A stretch of 64,000 bases of DNA from Rhypophila decipiens (lineage: Eukaryota > Ascomycota > Sordariomycetes > Sordariales > Naviculisporaceae): positions 62,001 to 126,000 of the forward strand of contig MU858118.1 in NCBI GenBank assembly GCA_033297075.1. Reading direction: 5' to 3'. A program made the translations under genes and the position numbers. Below, piece after piece: positions 24,024-35,849 of this stretch. How positions within the stretch are numbered: position 1 is the stretch's first letter; each line of letters begins with the position of its first letter. Below the pieces are notes generated by a model, which worked only from the letters and a program-made list of their open reading frames with translations, did no database searches and was not told where the DNA came from.

Positions 24024-24808
24024 GGGGCACGGCCGGGTGATGAACGAGACGATGAATGGGGAAATGAGATGGCTACTTACCTAAGATAGGTAATGGGCTG
24101 CTAATGAATGGGATTGATTTATGATTGATGACTTTTGTTTGATATATATCCAGGAAGTTGAATGGCCAAGAAGGTATGGAAAGCGGATATTAATACAAGG
24201 GATCAGTTGTTTTGGTTGGCTTACTTGTATCCGTTGAGTTGAGTGGGTAGTGATAATACAAGAATTGGCGACTTTTTGATTATAGCTGTTACGAGCTGGG
24301 GCCCTGGTTATATCGAATAGTGCAGGTTGACTATTTACCTTGGAATCCTTCCTGTATTCCACGTTGAGATCAGATATCACACACCCGATACATCTGGTTG
24401 CTTTGTGAACGTCCACACCACAGTATCGACGTCTGATGTTGGATTTGTCTCACGGCCAAACTAACAACAGAACCAATCACCAATATTATACAATTCTTAT
24501 CCGAGAATAGCTCAAGTAGCAAAACGATGAATGTAAATGTGATATATCGACGCAGCATGGACCCAACCTACCAAAGCCCCTTGTCCAAATTCTATACAAA
24601 AGCAAGGCAAAACCGCGATGAAATGCAGAATCCTCTGCCAGGTATCATAAGAAAAAAAAGAAGAAAAAAAAAACCAAAATCGTAACGACATGAAAACGCA
24701 ATGTCCTTGTGATAGGTATATAAACAGTCTGTATCCATTCCCAAACGCCAACCCTTCAAATGAGAAGAACCAAGAAATCCCAATCCACCGACTGGGTCGC
24801 CAGCTCCC
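24024..24808. other. Intergenic region between convergent ipk1 and ENT transporter
   Basis: The 3' UTRs of the two converging genes must lie here. An A-rich tract occurs at about 24650-24680. No gene is supported. Confidence 0.5.
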
Positions 24809-26331
24809 TCAAGCAGCAAAACTCATCAAACTCCCAACCGTCAACCCCGCAACAAGACACAAGCCCATGAACCCGCCCGCAGCCTCCTTCTCCCCATCAT
24901 CAACCCACTCACCAGCAGCCATCATGGCACTCGAACCCAGCCAGCCATTGGTCAGCCCAAACGGAAACTCGACCAAAACCAGATAAAACAAATCACTCCT
25001 CACGACAGCGCCCTCGCCGCGCACATTACACAGCAAATACAGCGGCAAGAACACCATCCTGGCTATGCTAATCGCAAACAAGGCATGCGGGCGATGCCTC
25101 AGCGAAAACGGCAATATCGTCGACGCCCGTCCCAGGAAATCTCCCAAGTTCCAAAAGAAGAATGCAAGCGGTATAAACGCACCCGGCTCGAACAGCCGGA
25201 TTTTATTCTCCGGTCCGTCGTTGACGGATAGGATCTTTGACGTGAAGACGGGGAAGAACATGCTCGTCAGGAAACACAAAAACACAGACACAGCCGGCCA
25301 GTGGAGTTTCTTAAACAGCGTAGGCAACGAAACAAAATGCCGTGCCGCGCGCTCGGCTTCCTCGATGGAATTCATCGACTCGGCCATCTGGTTCATCATG
25401 CGCCGCTCGATAAGCCGGTTATGGCGCCTCACGAGGGGCTGGAACGCAAAGAACACGGCCGCGCTGATCCCCACCGCGGTGAGGAAGTAGATGAATGCCG
25501 CGGTGCCGGCTTCCTGTGTCGAGTCGCTGCTCTCACCGCCTCTTTTGGTGCTGCTCTCGTCGGGGCTGGCCGGTGCGACAACGAGGAAAGAGACCATTTG
25601 TGCGACGGGCGGCAGGATCCCGGCTACACCCTGGCCGACCATGATGGCCTGCGTGTACTCGGGTCGGCCAAAGCTCGCGGCAAAGGCAAAGGACCCGTTC
25701 TGCATCAGGCCGGCCGCCGCCGCGCTGCCGCAGACCATGGTCAGGAGGAACACGAGGTAGGTCCCGGCTGAGACATCGAGGAAGTAGGTCGTCGAGAGGG
25801 TGAGGATGATGAACACGATGACGTTGAGGAAGAGCGCCGAGTTGATGCGCCGCGGGTAGTTGGCCGAGGACTGGATGTTGGTCAGGACGGCCATGGCGAT
25901 CAGGTTCGTGATGGTTGATATCGATATTATGGCCGACTGGAAGTTCTCGAGGATCCACTCATCCGACTGGAACCGCTTCTGGAAGTAGGGCGCCGCGGCC
26001 ATGAACATGTTCCTGCGGGGGAAAAGTGTTAGACATGGTTTTGTTTCGTGTTTGGTCATGTCTTGTTTGGGAGTCATGTAGCACAGAGGGAGGTCAGGGG
26101 CAGGGGGCGGACGTACCATGCCCAGAGCATTGCGACGCCTACCAGGGCGAAGATGAGATATTCGATCCATGAGAAGGGTGCTTCGCCGTCGTCTTCCTCC
26201 TCGAAGAATGAGCTGGTCGATCCTTCTATCGTGCCCGAGTCGTCTGTGAGCGGCTCATATTCCTCCTCGTCCCCCTTCTTGGGGTTGTTGAATATGGATT
26301 TTATCCGATCCATGGTCGAGTATGAAGTCAT
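24809..26331 (-). CDS. Equilibrative nucleoside transporter (ENT/SLC29 family, Fun26-like)
   Basis: The protein probably carries nucleosides or nucleobases across the vacuolar or plasma membrane. Exons 26331-26117 and 26012-24809 join to 472 residues; the join reads LWAW-NMFMAAAPYFQKRF, the conserved first membrane span and loop of ENT proteins. The N-terminus is a cytosolic acidic stretch with EYEPLTDDSG, similar to a vacuolar-sorting acidic region. About ten to eleven hydrophobic spans follow, with conserved FGRPEYTQAIMVGQGVAG-type sequence in the fourth and fifth spans, a charged cytosolic loop (residues about 250-290), and the FNLGDFLGR-like FWNLGDFLGRAS motif that typifies the family. 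The C-terminus GLTNGWLGSSAMMAAGEWV also fits. The 104-nt intron has a GTACGT donor. Yeast Fun26 is the closest functional reference I can name from knowledge. Confidence 0.9.
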
Positions 26332-28663
26332 GGTGGATCTTGGGTTGAGGGAGCGCTCGATATGAGATGAAGGCGGCTGAGTGTGTCGTCACAAACCTCC
26401 TTATGGGGGAGGTATAAGAGGATAGTTGTTATACGAATTGCAGCATTTGCAATCGGCTTCTGATGGTTCTAGAAAAAGAGGACAAGGACGACAAGGGAGG
26501 TCGGTCTCTTGCAGATCCGATGGGGTTTTGTCTGAGACAACGCGTGTGGTGTCGACGAAAGACAAGAATACGAGGCCAAACGCTCTTCTCTCCCAAGGAA
26601 TCCCAGGTCACACCTCGAAATGCCCCTCAGTACAAGAAAAAATAGCCTCAAAACTCCACACGGTCGATCGCCGTGAAAAGCCGTTTGCGATCTGTGAATG
26701 GGCGACGGGTTGGGGTGTTGCGCGGGCTTATCTCTGGCACCCAACTGACCGGTCTATCCCCTCCACGTTATCGCACGGGTCGTATCGTGTGAGACCACCG
26801 TTATCAGCGTTAGGGGGCGTCGCTGAGGCACTAGCTAACCACGATATGTCGCAAAACCCGTCATCGGATTTACATAATTCGAGGGGGATGAAAAGATTGG
26901 GCTCTCCCCCTAAGAATTGGACTTGGTTGACATGGGAAGGTGAAGAGAAGTCGGACTTATTCATGGGGTTTGGTCACCGGATTGAACATGACTTGTCGCA
27001 AATGACAGCGGATTCAGCCAGGGTCTTTAGGCTGGGCTGCCTGCGGCACACTTGTCTGGTCAAGAACCCCCACATTTCTGGGACAAGAGGGCAAATCGTG
27101 GCTGAAATCGTGGCTGGTGAGGTACGTACCTTTTCTTGTGGGTCACTCGGAGATCGGACCACCCCCACATTGGCAGACTTTCATTGTGACAGTCCAAGAG
27201 ATGTCCCGCCATTATCATCCAACCTTCTTTTCATCCAAACAAGAGCATGCCAGCTCAAAGGTTGGATCACGATGTCGTCCGAAATGCCAACAGACTAAGA
27301 GCACCGGATTGAATCATGTTCTCATCTGACTGGACCATCTGGACCCCGTGATCACGAATAGCCTCGATAGCTGAACCTCGATCAGACTGCTCTTTTCTAC
27401 ACCGCTCGCCTTTAAACTTGAGACATCAGGCCCATTTACTTAAGAATACAACCCGTGCGTCTAGTTTTGATCTGTTTATGACTCAACAATCCGTTCAGAC
27501 AGCTCACTGTTAGCGGGCACCCTTTATGACAAGACCGGAGACTTTTCTTCACCTCCCCAGGTTTCGATGCAAAGTTCCTAGCGGCCCCAGGAGTCATACT
27601 GAAAGCAGCGCACTGCGATCTCCATAACATGACGGAGGTCGCTGCGGTTGAAAGCCGTCCATCCGGGCCACTCCACCCATCGACGTGCCGAGTCCCGCAC
27701 CGGTCAACCCCTTCCGCGTCCTGGTGATCTACTCGCTTTATCACAGGTGGCCAAGACCGTCTTTACGAACTTGAATCTGGACTAAGGGTGTTGAGTTTAC
27801 CTCTAAAATCATGTTAACAAGGTCTATCTTGTTTAATAAAAGATTCCCCAAACGAAAAAGACGCAACTACAATATCACGAACTGTTTCCGGGGAATCTAT
27901 CATATTGGTCTTCTGAAGTTGTCATGCAGGAATACTTGTCATGCAGGATCGTACGGATACGTCTCGGCAACAAACAAGAACTTTATCCTGTCATTGGGGG
28001 ATTTGTAAAATGCCACTGTCCCTTCTCAAGAAGAGAGAGAGGCCCATCATGCGACCACCCACGTGACAAGCATCTCCTGCGATGCGATCATGCAACTATG
28101 TCGTGCAGTGTTTATTTTGCTGCTATTCCATCGTTGGATTCATCAAGTGCGAGTAAGACTGACTGTTTTTTATGTTCCTTTATTTTGGGGTCGGAAAAAA
28201 TCTAAACCACACAGCCCAAGTGTGGACTTTGTATCACTATGCCCATCCGCATTGAGGCAAGTGACACAACAGGAAAAAGGGGGTGCGGTTGGTTGCATGG
28301 CAACGGCAGAGGGGGGACAAGGACTTTGCAGCAGATACACACGAAAAGGAGGCGCTGGTCGGTGAGACCCCACGAGCCCCTAGGACACAAATCCAGCGTT
28401 GAGGGAAAATATATCCAATGAGACATTTCGAAATATTTTATTTATGTACATTCTTTGGCAGGTAGGTGGACATCTGGTTGTCGACTACCCAGACTTTTAC
28501 CAAGAGAAGAGCAAGAAACAAAGCAATATTAGCGGTGCTGGAAAGAAGAGATTCGTCCATCATATCAGTCGTCACAATCCATACACAGTACAAACCCAGA
28601 CATCAAAAACAGTCCATCAATCTCGTAAATCTCATGGGAAAAATGAAGAGATGGCACGACTCG
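26332..28663. other. Intergenic region upstream of ENT, downstream of catalase
   Basis: About 2.3 kb. It holds the ENT promoter on the left and the catalase 3' UTR on the right. A long open frame without an ATG at its beginning (26426-27298) has no recognisable domain and is not called. A MITE or transposon relic is not obvious. Confidence 0.45.
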
Positions 28664-30984
28664 TTAAAAGCCCTCGTCAATCGGGAACCGATCGGTAAAC
28701 TATCATCATCATAATCATGTTTAGCACCATGTCATGTCGTCAAGGGAAAAAGAGAAGCGCAACGTACCTTGAAAACCTTCAACCCCGCCTCCAAATCCTC
28801 CACCAAGCCATCTATATCATCCCCCTCCCCCTCAAAAACCCCCTCAGTCTTCGGAATCCCCGTCTCATTAAACACACCCGCACCAGCACGACCAACAGCA
28901 GCGACAGGCTTCCCCCATCGATATCCATCCAGCAGTATCTGCCCGGGCCGTCCAGTTGGAAACAGCGGTGAATCTCTGGCACCCGGTCCAAACAATCCCT
29001 CGGCCCCTTGAGCAACCACGATCCCATCAAACCCAGTCGCATCAGCCGACGAATAAGTCTGCTCGACTCCGCCTCCCAGACTCTCACCCACAACCGTAAC
29101 CATCAGTCCATCTTCCGAGAGCATCTTCTTCAGCTCCCCCGCTTGCTTCAGAGACTCTTGCGACGCAGTGCTGGCAAGGATACCCACCCGCAACCCTTCA
29201 ATCGTCGGCAGGGTATTATTAAAGATGGATATCCCGACCGTGACATTATCATGGTAATACCTAGGTTCCGGCTCAGGGGCGGTCATGCCCAGGGCCGTGG
29301 CTACCCGTTCCGCCACCTCATGGCTCACGCGGTTCAGCTGCTTCAGCACATTCTGCCGGACCAGCTCGGACTGCACATGGCTCGCCTCGAAGCGAATCGC
29401 GTTGACCAAAAACTGCTGCTCCACTCTTGTCAACGAGTTGAAGAATAAGCGCGGTTGAGACCAGACATCGTCAAAGGTGGGCGAGAGGGCTCGCACAACC
29501 GGTCCTCCGTTGGCGACTGTCCTGTCCGGCGCCGTAAAGAAGCCCTTCCCCACCGTCTCGTTCGCCTGCGCCGGGAAACCGTTGCTCAGCGAGCTAGGCG
29601 TGTACTGGTGGATGTTTCTGTGGATAAACTGCTGCCCTTGTCCGTCGCGGTTGTTGTTGTGCACGCTTGGCAGCGGGCGATTGACAGGTAACTGCTCGAA
29701 ATTCGGCCCGCCATGGCGGTTCAACTGCGTATCGAGGTACGAATACAAGCGCCCTTGCAAGAGGGGATCCTCGCTGAAGTCGATTCCCCGGACGACATGC
29801 CCCGGCTGAAACGAAATCTGCTCGGTCTCGGCAAAGTAATTAACCGGGTTCGCGTCGAGTGTCATTTTTCCGAGCGGCACCAGAGGGGCGAGTTCTTCGG
29901 GGATGAATTTCGTTGGGTCGAGGAGGTCGAATCCAAAGGATAGGGCTTTGTCTTCGTCTACGACTTGTACTGCTAGTTCCCAGGAGGGCGGGTGGCCCGA
30001 GGCGATGGCGTCGAAGAGGTCTTGTCGGTGGAAATCGGCGTTTTTGCCCGACACGACCTGGGCTTCTTCCCATACTAGGGATGCTTTTCCTTGGAGGGTT
30101 TTTAGGTGGAATTTGACGAATTTGGAGGAGCCGTCTTCCTTTACGAAGCGGAATGTGTGCACGCCGAAGCCGTCCATGTGGCGGAAGCTTCGAGGGATAC
30201 CGAAGCCGGCCATGGCCCAGAAGAGGGTGTGCATGGTGCTGGGCTGGTTGCTGAAAAAGTCCCAGGCCGAATCGTGGGCCGTGGCAGCTTGGGGGATCTC
30301 GTTGTCGGGACTTGGCTTGACCGAGTGGACCAGGTCGGGAAACTGGATGGCGTCTTGGATGAAGAAGACGGGGATGTTGTTGCCGACGATGTCAAAGTTT
30401 CCCTCGTCGGTATAGAATCGGGTGGCAAACCCGTGAACATCGCGAGCGGTGTCGGCACTCCCTTTTGAGCCGGCAACGGTTGAGAAACGGACAAACACGG
30501 GCGTCTTCTTTCCCTCTTGGCCCAGAAACGAGGCGGCGGTGAGGTTGCTCCAGTTACCGTAGCTGGTAAAAGTGCCCAGAGCACCAGCTCCTCGGGCATG
30601 GACGACTCGTTCGGGAATCTACAGGTGAGATTTGCATTAGTAGGAGACAGAAGAGGTACCGTATGTCATACCGTAACCTACCCGTTCATGGTCAAAATGT
30701 TGGAGCTTCTGGCGAAAGATGAAGTCTTCGAGCATTGTTGGTCCCCGGGGACCAGCTCTGAGACTCCTCTGCTCTCCTATGGGGCCGCCAACATCAGACG
30801 TCATGTAACTATCGCTGTCGTCGACCTCGGCTTGTACGAGATGGTCACGCGAGGTTGGGGCCTCTGCCTCTGCCTCTGGGCCGTCGTCTCTCCGCCACAA
30901 CGCCTCCGGATGGGCAAACGGGCATGCTGCCAGGGTGGTCCCTATGAGGGAGCTACATGTTACCAAAGTCGTGGAGATACGCAT
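28664..30984 (-). CDS. Secreted large-subunit catalase
   Basis: This heme enzyme decomposes hydrogen peroxide and is probably exported or wall-associated. Three exons, 30984-30682, 30618-28768 and 28699-28664, give 729 residues. The start [20 protein letters not shown] is a signal peptide, and [13 protein letters not shown] looks like a short prosequence ending in an Arg-Arg processing site. The catalytic His is H108 in ERVVHARG, the catalytic Asn lies in GNNIPVFF near residue 181, and the proximal heme ligand Tyr is in [10 protein letters not shown]. The C-terminal 170 residues form the flavodoxin/class I amidotransferase-like domain of large catalases ([20 protein letters not shown]). The last exon is only 12 codons and ends [11 protein letters not shown], matching the usual end of this class. 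Family peers include Neurospora Cat-1/Cat-3 and Aspergillus CatB. Confidence 0.95.
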
Positions 30985-32739
30985 CGTAAGATGTAAACTG
31001 ACTCCAGTCTTGGACTACAATAGAATAATTAAAATAATTGCCAAGATGTTGTCGAGACTGCTGCACTTCTGTTAACTAACAGAGTGAGTGATAGGTGGGC
31101 ATGAAACATGAAACAAAGCCGGCATGGGAGAATCAGCCTCCCCCAGACGGACACTTTATACTTGGACATGCTTGATCTGGACCAGAGCCACACTCGGTCG
31201 GATCTTGTCATCATAACAACGCCACGGACCAATGGTGGCAACACAGGCAGGCTTGATAGCTAAGAGAAGGGGAGTCTTTGGGGTGTTTCGGGGAGCTTGG
31301 ATATCTTTACTTCACGAATTCGGACCTGAGCAACTCGGGACGGTCCGCTTCGAAAGTCGTGGGGTCCATGTCTAGGTCCCCGAGAGCAGCCCAGACGGAA
31401 GGACGGTGGGCATATCCGAATTGCCTAGACCTCCGGGGTTAAGGAAGCAAGTGCGGCGGACTGGAAGGAAGGTATGCATGTCCAAGCGCACCTGTCATCG
31501 GCGTTTCCCACCGTGCGATGACGAAAACTAGAACGATTCAAGGGTCCACAGTCCTTGCATGCATCTTTCAGGGTCGCTTGTGCTCGGGCATTCTTGTTCC
31601 TTCTAGAACCATTCGTCATTTGGCTCTTGGTTTGTGAACCACGTCACTCGAGCCCTCTCGACATTGACCGCGCCAGTCAAACTTGAAAGAAAAACCACAG
31701 TATTTCAAACGAGTCCCTTTCGAGAAGCGCTGCTAAACACCACATCTAGAGGTCCGGGCAAATCAATACTGCACGGCCGTTTCAGTTCGTAATGATGAGA
31801 TCCGGGACGGGAACCCGAACCGAATTCTCAATGATTAGATTGGAAAAATGGAGAATGCGTAGCCTCTAATCTTATCACCGGAGTATCCACGCCAAATAAA
31901 TAAATAATGCTCCCCAACCGAGATGTGATATCGGTGACGGTTCTCAGCAGGATCGGCATTCGAAGCCGGCAGACACCGGCCGACACCCGGAACGGGAAGA
32001 TGGAAGCGGGAGCGGATGTCACCGTAGCCACGGGCGAGGTGCGCAATCCCCGGTTCAACAACATTGCCCGGGAAAATAAATCCCGCTTGGTTGTATATTG
32101 GATTTCATTCGGCATCATATTACGAGGTCATGTCGTTATCACGCCGCGTTCCCGGTGCATGGCACGGCTGGACAGCTCGTGCTTGCAAGCCCCTATTCCT
32201 GGCATCACCTGCTTCCACCCGCACCACTCAGTTTCTCCAACTTGGGTACCTATCAAATATACACAAAACAGGGTCTCGTCCGCCCCAGGGTCTTTCACAG
32301 CGATCATCTTGTCACAATCACTTGCTAATAATGGCGCAGACCCTCATCTGTCACGCCGCTGGCTGCATTCCTAATTGGGTCAAAAAAGGGGTGTGAACTT
32401 TAATGCGTATGCATATTACAGATATGATGAACCCGCTAGGCTTCATCAATTACTGGGGACCTGATACTGCGTGATATATATCATAAGCAGGCCTCGATTC
32501 ACCTATATGAGCCTGGGCCGTTCGTATTCCTGGTTAAACAACGTTGCTAGGCCTGAACCGACTTTCTTCATGCTTTTTATTGTTGAAACAACCCGTCCAG
32601 TCACCTTGCAGAGGACCTGCTTAAATTTATCAAGGCCCTAGTGAGGTAGTGCATAGAGGTCGACTATTTGCCCTGGAATACTGCATGTGTTTGTATCAGA
32701 ACGAGCCGCTTGTACAGTATCCGTAGTAATTATCAAAGG
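30985..32739. other. Catalase promoter and intergenic DNA
   Basis: About 1.75 kb with no supported gene. It contains the upstream control region of the catalase gene. Short open frames occur on both strands without recognisable domains. Confidence 0.45.
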
Positions 32740-33110
32740 GCTTAATATTCAGGCACCACTACCCTCGTATACAGGCACCAGTGTTCTTATAGGCACTGTT
32801 CTTGTGGAATGAACGCCTTAACTGGCTTGAATGATTGAATACCTTGACTGTGCTGAATAAATGACTCTACTAACTGTGACATATGCTTTAACTGGCTAGA
32901 ATAAACGCATTGACTAGGTTGAATAAATACCTTTACTGACTGAAATATATACCTTAACAGGCTAGAACAGGGGCTTTGACTAGCTAGAATAAATGCCCTT
33001 GACTGGCTCGAATAGGTGCCCTGCCTGGCTGGAATAAATGCCTTGACTGGCTCGAATAAATGCCTCTAGTCTAGAAAGTCAAATTGGACTGGTGCCTGTG
33101 TATTAGGCGT
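32740..33110. repeat. Degenerate minisatellite element, copy 1
   Basis: About ten diverged copies of a 22-28 bp unit close to GACTGGCTAGAATAAATGCC stand in tandem from about 32815 to 33070. They are preceded by CAGTGTTCTTATAGGCACTG near 32779 and followed by GAAAGTCAAATTGGACTGG then GGTGCCTGTG. The same order of units and flanks recurs at about 56840-57050. It sits just beyond the 3' end of the minus-strand gene at 33231. Confidence 0.8.
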
Positions 33111-33230
33111 CATTATCAACATGTATTCCTTCATTGCATATATCATAAAGGGTATCTATCTTGTCCCAAACTTGGCCTCAAACTCCGTATCATACAGTAA
33201 AACCAAAACCAACAACAATAACAAAATCTG

Positions 33231-34382
33231 CTATGAGTCCACAGCCCCAATAAACCTAAACGTCAAACCCCGCACAAGCTCTTTGCCATCCTCGAGCTCA
33301 ATCAAGCAGCGTACGACTTCATACTGGTCAGTCTCGTAATATCTGAGAGCATCCTCCTGTGCTCGGTCCATCACGAGATACGCCTTGCCTGCCAGAGGGG
33401 TGTTCTTCCCATCCTTCCTACTCAAATCAGCGGTGAAATCCACCAGGGCGTTGTACTTGCCATTCCCCCACGTCGCGAGCCGGATATCACCACTCCCATG
33501 AAGCTTGGCGGGATGATAGACAATGGCATTAGGATCATCATCGCTTGTGATATCAAAGAGCCGCCGCAAAACAGTTGGATCCGCCAGGGTTCCGTAAAAG
33601 AAATACCACACGGGGTATTCATCCTGTCCAGGTTGTAACAGTGCTTGATCTCTAGAGTCTCCGTTGAGACGGTTTTGGGGCAGAGTGGTGTCGAGGCCCA
33701 AGGTCGGGTATGGCGTTGTTTGCGAGAGGTCTTTGCTGGCGGCTGAGTCTTTGACGATGGTGGGTCGCCAGCCACCTCCTGTCGAGACTGTGGTGGTGGT
33801 GGTGGTGGTGGTGGTGGTGGTGGTGGCAAGCCACTCCAGGATCTTGTCCTTTGTGGCGTTGTCTACCCTGCAAAATGAGGCCTGCTCGTTATCGACGCGG
33901 TCTGAGTCTTCTCCATCTTCGAGATTGCTGGTGCCGGAGAATGTTGGCGGGAGTGTGGGAAGACCACCGGCTACCCGAATTGTCTCGGCAGACGACAACG
34001 GGCCGTCGAGCTTGATGAGATAATACGTGTTTTTGGTGGGAAAGGTGGTCTTGGGATTGGTGGCGGTGGTGGTGCCCTCAGGCCGAGTCGACATGGAGCT
34101 GCAGTAATGCTCGTAGGAATCTCGATCATGGCCTTGGGCTTCTTTCTCGGCGCGGATCTCCTCCCAGTAGAGGTCTGAGATGCGGCATCCTTGGCCAAGG
34201 TGTACATCGGCCGAGTTCTTCTTTTGCTGGCGGATCTGCTCGACCGCCTCGGACTTGGTGTAGTTGAACAGGTTTTGCCATCTCTTGATCTCGTCGGGCG
34301 TTGGCTGGTATTCCTCCTCACTATGGTCAGCGGCTCGTAGGGCTAGGCCTGCCATTGACTCGAGCTCGCTCCATGGATCCAT
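33231..34382 (-). CDS. AIG2 / gamma-glutamylcyclotransferase-like protein
   Basis: A single exon encodes 383 residues from ATG at 34382. The C-terminal part (about 256-383) is a gamma-glutamylcyclotransferase-like fold: FFYGTLADPTVLRRLF contains the YGTL substrate-binding loop, and ALRYYETDQYEVVRC supplies the acidic residue typical of the family, with GKAYLVMD between. Such proteins cleave gamma-glutamyl or gamma-glutamylamine compounds, but the substrate here is unknown. Residues 1-100 (acidic MDPWSELESMAGLALRAADH, then a helical KRWQNLFNYTKSEAVEQI block) form a separate region often seen in fungal AIG2-like proteins. A run of about 12 Thr near residues 187-200 is encoded by the GGT/ACC repeat at 33791-33826. 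It is flanked by a broken amidoligase-type gene, a possibly related amide-bond enzyme. Confidence 0.82.
   Translation of the reverse strand: MDPWSELESMAGLALRAADHSEEEYQPTPDEIKRWQNLFNYTKSEAVEQIRQQKKNSADVHLGQGCRISDLYWEEIRAEKEAQGHDRDSYEHYCSSMSTRPEGTTTATNPKTTFPTKNTYYLIKLDGPLSSAETIRVAGGLPTLPPTFSGTSNLEDGEDSDRVDNEQASFCRVDNATKDKILEWLATTTTTTTTTTTTVSTGGGWRPTIVKDSAASKDLSQTTPYPTLGLDTTLPQNRLNGDSRDQALLQPGQDEYPVWYFFYGTLADPTVLRRLFDITSDDDPNAIVYHPAKLHGSGDIRLATWGNGKYNALVDFTADLSRKDGKNTPLAGKAYLVMDRAQEDALRYYETDQYEVVRCLIELEDGKELVRGLTFRFIGAVDS
33791..33826. repeat. (GGT)n trinucleotide repeat coding poly-Thr
   Basis: About 12 GGT copies on the plus strand (ACC on the coding strand) encode a Thr run in the AIG2-like protein. 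Length variation would not break the frame. Confidence 0.95.
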
Positions 34383-34832
34383 GGTGGATAACCAATATAG
34401 GAATATAATGCCGGATATCGTAAGTATTCGAGATGTGACAGAGTGAGTATCTAAAGGGGTTGATTGATTGCCTGACAGAGAAGGAGCGAGGGTGGTGCCT
34501 TGCCTCTTATAGGGGTTCTACCTTCCAAAGTGAGAGTGGCGAGCAGACGGGAAGAAAAGTTTAAATCCCAAAAGTGACTCATTACGGAATCCAGAAACTA
34601 TTGAGAAGGTTCAGGTTTGCAATTTACTCGAATCAAGTTTAATTATGGTTTTTACCAACTTGACCTTTGGAGGTCAACAGTTCCTAGGTCATCCGTCATC
34701 CTTCATCCCGTGTCTCGAAGTCTACCAACATCGTCACATTCATCCCATTGTCATTTCATTCCATCATCATCGCGTCCTTCTATCATCTGAGATTTGCATT
34801 GTTCAAAAATACATAATCCATTCTTAAACACA
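34383..34832. promoter_or_regulatory. Divergent upstream region of the AIG2-like gene and the broken amidoligase
   Basis: About 450 bp separate the start of the minus-strand AIG2-like gene from the ATG that appears to have begun the now broken plus-strand gene. No specific site is named. Confidence 0.4.
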
Positions 34833-35849
34833 ATGGCATTATATATTCCCGATGCGCCATCCCGTGGCCGGCTCCGTCGTGCCTATGCTCTACCTTCCTC
34901 ATCGGGCTGGCGGACAATACCTAGTCCGGAGCATCCCAATTCCCCTTTATCTGTGTCGAGCGCCGGCGACGGATCTGTTGCCGTTTTGCTTCGGGTGCGA
35001 ATTTGAGATCCTCGTGCGCCCAAAACCTGCAAGTGGACTTCCCGACTCCGACACGACGATCCCCGAGCAGCGACGGTTCAACTTTCGATTACTTCATGGG
35101 AGGTATGCTATATATGGCTTCCATATCCATATATCCTTCCACCACGGGCACTACACCCTCGACCCAACTCCGAAATCTCGCAAAGGCAGTTAGTTGCGTT
35201 TTAGGAACCAGCAACAGCAAGATGCGCCCCACCATCCCGACAAGACAAGGCAACAGCGTTTTGCCTCTCGAACCTGCAGGCAGAAGAGATCAGACAGGCT
35301 CTAAAAGATAGAGGACCGCTGAAAGGAGCTGCAGATCTATTTCGCAAAATTGATTCGCTAAAACGAGATGAGATTATGAACCTCATCTCGCCAGGAAAAC
35401 ATTTTGCCTGGAACTTCAAACCTTTGAAGGAAGGAAGGAAGGAAGGAAGGAAGGAGGGTCCGGGTCGATAGAATTTCGTCGACCGCTCGCCCGGCGTAAC
35501 GACGGCTAAAAGGGCCAAACATTGGATCGAGCGCCTTTACTATGGCATTTGTTTGGATAGCGCTGAACTTTGAGCCGCAAAGGTTCATTAACAAGAGTGA
35601 AGGAGAGGAGGGTGAGGATGATTACCATACTTGGGAATATCGCCCAGATTTTTGTGAGCAGATGCTGGCTTGTGCCAAGGAGATACTATAGGGGAGGTGT
35701 TTAACCTGGATACGAGATTGTACCAGGAGAATGATGTGAACAATCTCCATATTAATATGATGACTAAAGAACGGTTTCGGTGGTTGGAGGGGACTGGGAA
35801 AGGATATAAGATGAGTGTGAATTGTCAAGTGCTTTTTTTGGGGGGATAA
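34833..35849 (+). pseudogene. Broken amidoligase-type gene
   Basis: Pieces of one protein are spread over the three forward frames. The frame from the ATG at 34833 stops after about 60 codons. A second frame holds LPFCFGCEFEILVRPK (about 34977-35028), which matches the FGxExE entry motif of the putative amidoligase family (PF12224) found in many fungi. A later frame holds DEIMNLISPGKHFAWNFKPL (about 35366-35425), then a GAAG repeat, then GSIEFRRP and, one frame over, PGVTTAKRAKHWI, then FTMAFVWIALNFEPQRF. The order and spacing fit the family core HxxWNF...GTIEFRRPPG. At least four frame changes and several stops intervene, and an expanded tetranucleotide at 35426-35454 sits inside the most conserved stretch. 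A trailing frame ends at 35849. Sequencing errors could explain one shift, but not all of them. Confidence 0.75.
35426..35454. repeat. (GAAG)n microsatellite inside the broken gene
   Basis: Seven tandem GAAG/AAGG copies interrupt the amidoligase core between the WNF and IEFRRP blocks. Confidence 0.95.

Noticed and set aside
26426..27298. Open frame of 290 codons on the plus strand
   Set aside because: It begins with TTG, has its first good ATG far inside, shows no recognisable domain and covers the likely ENT promoter. Composition does not look coding.
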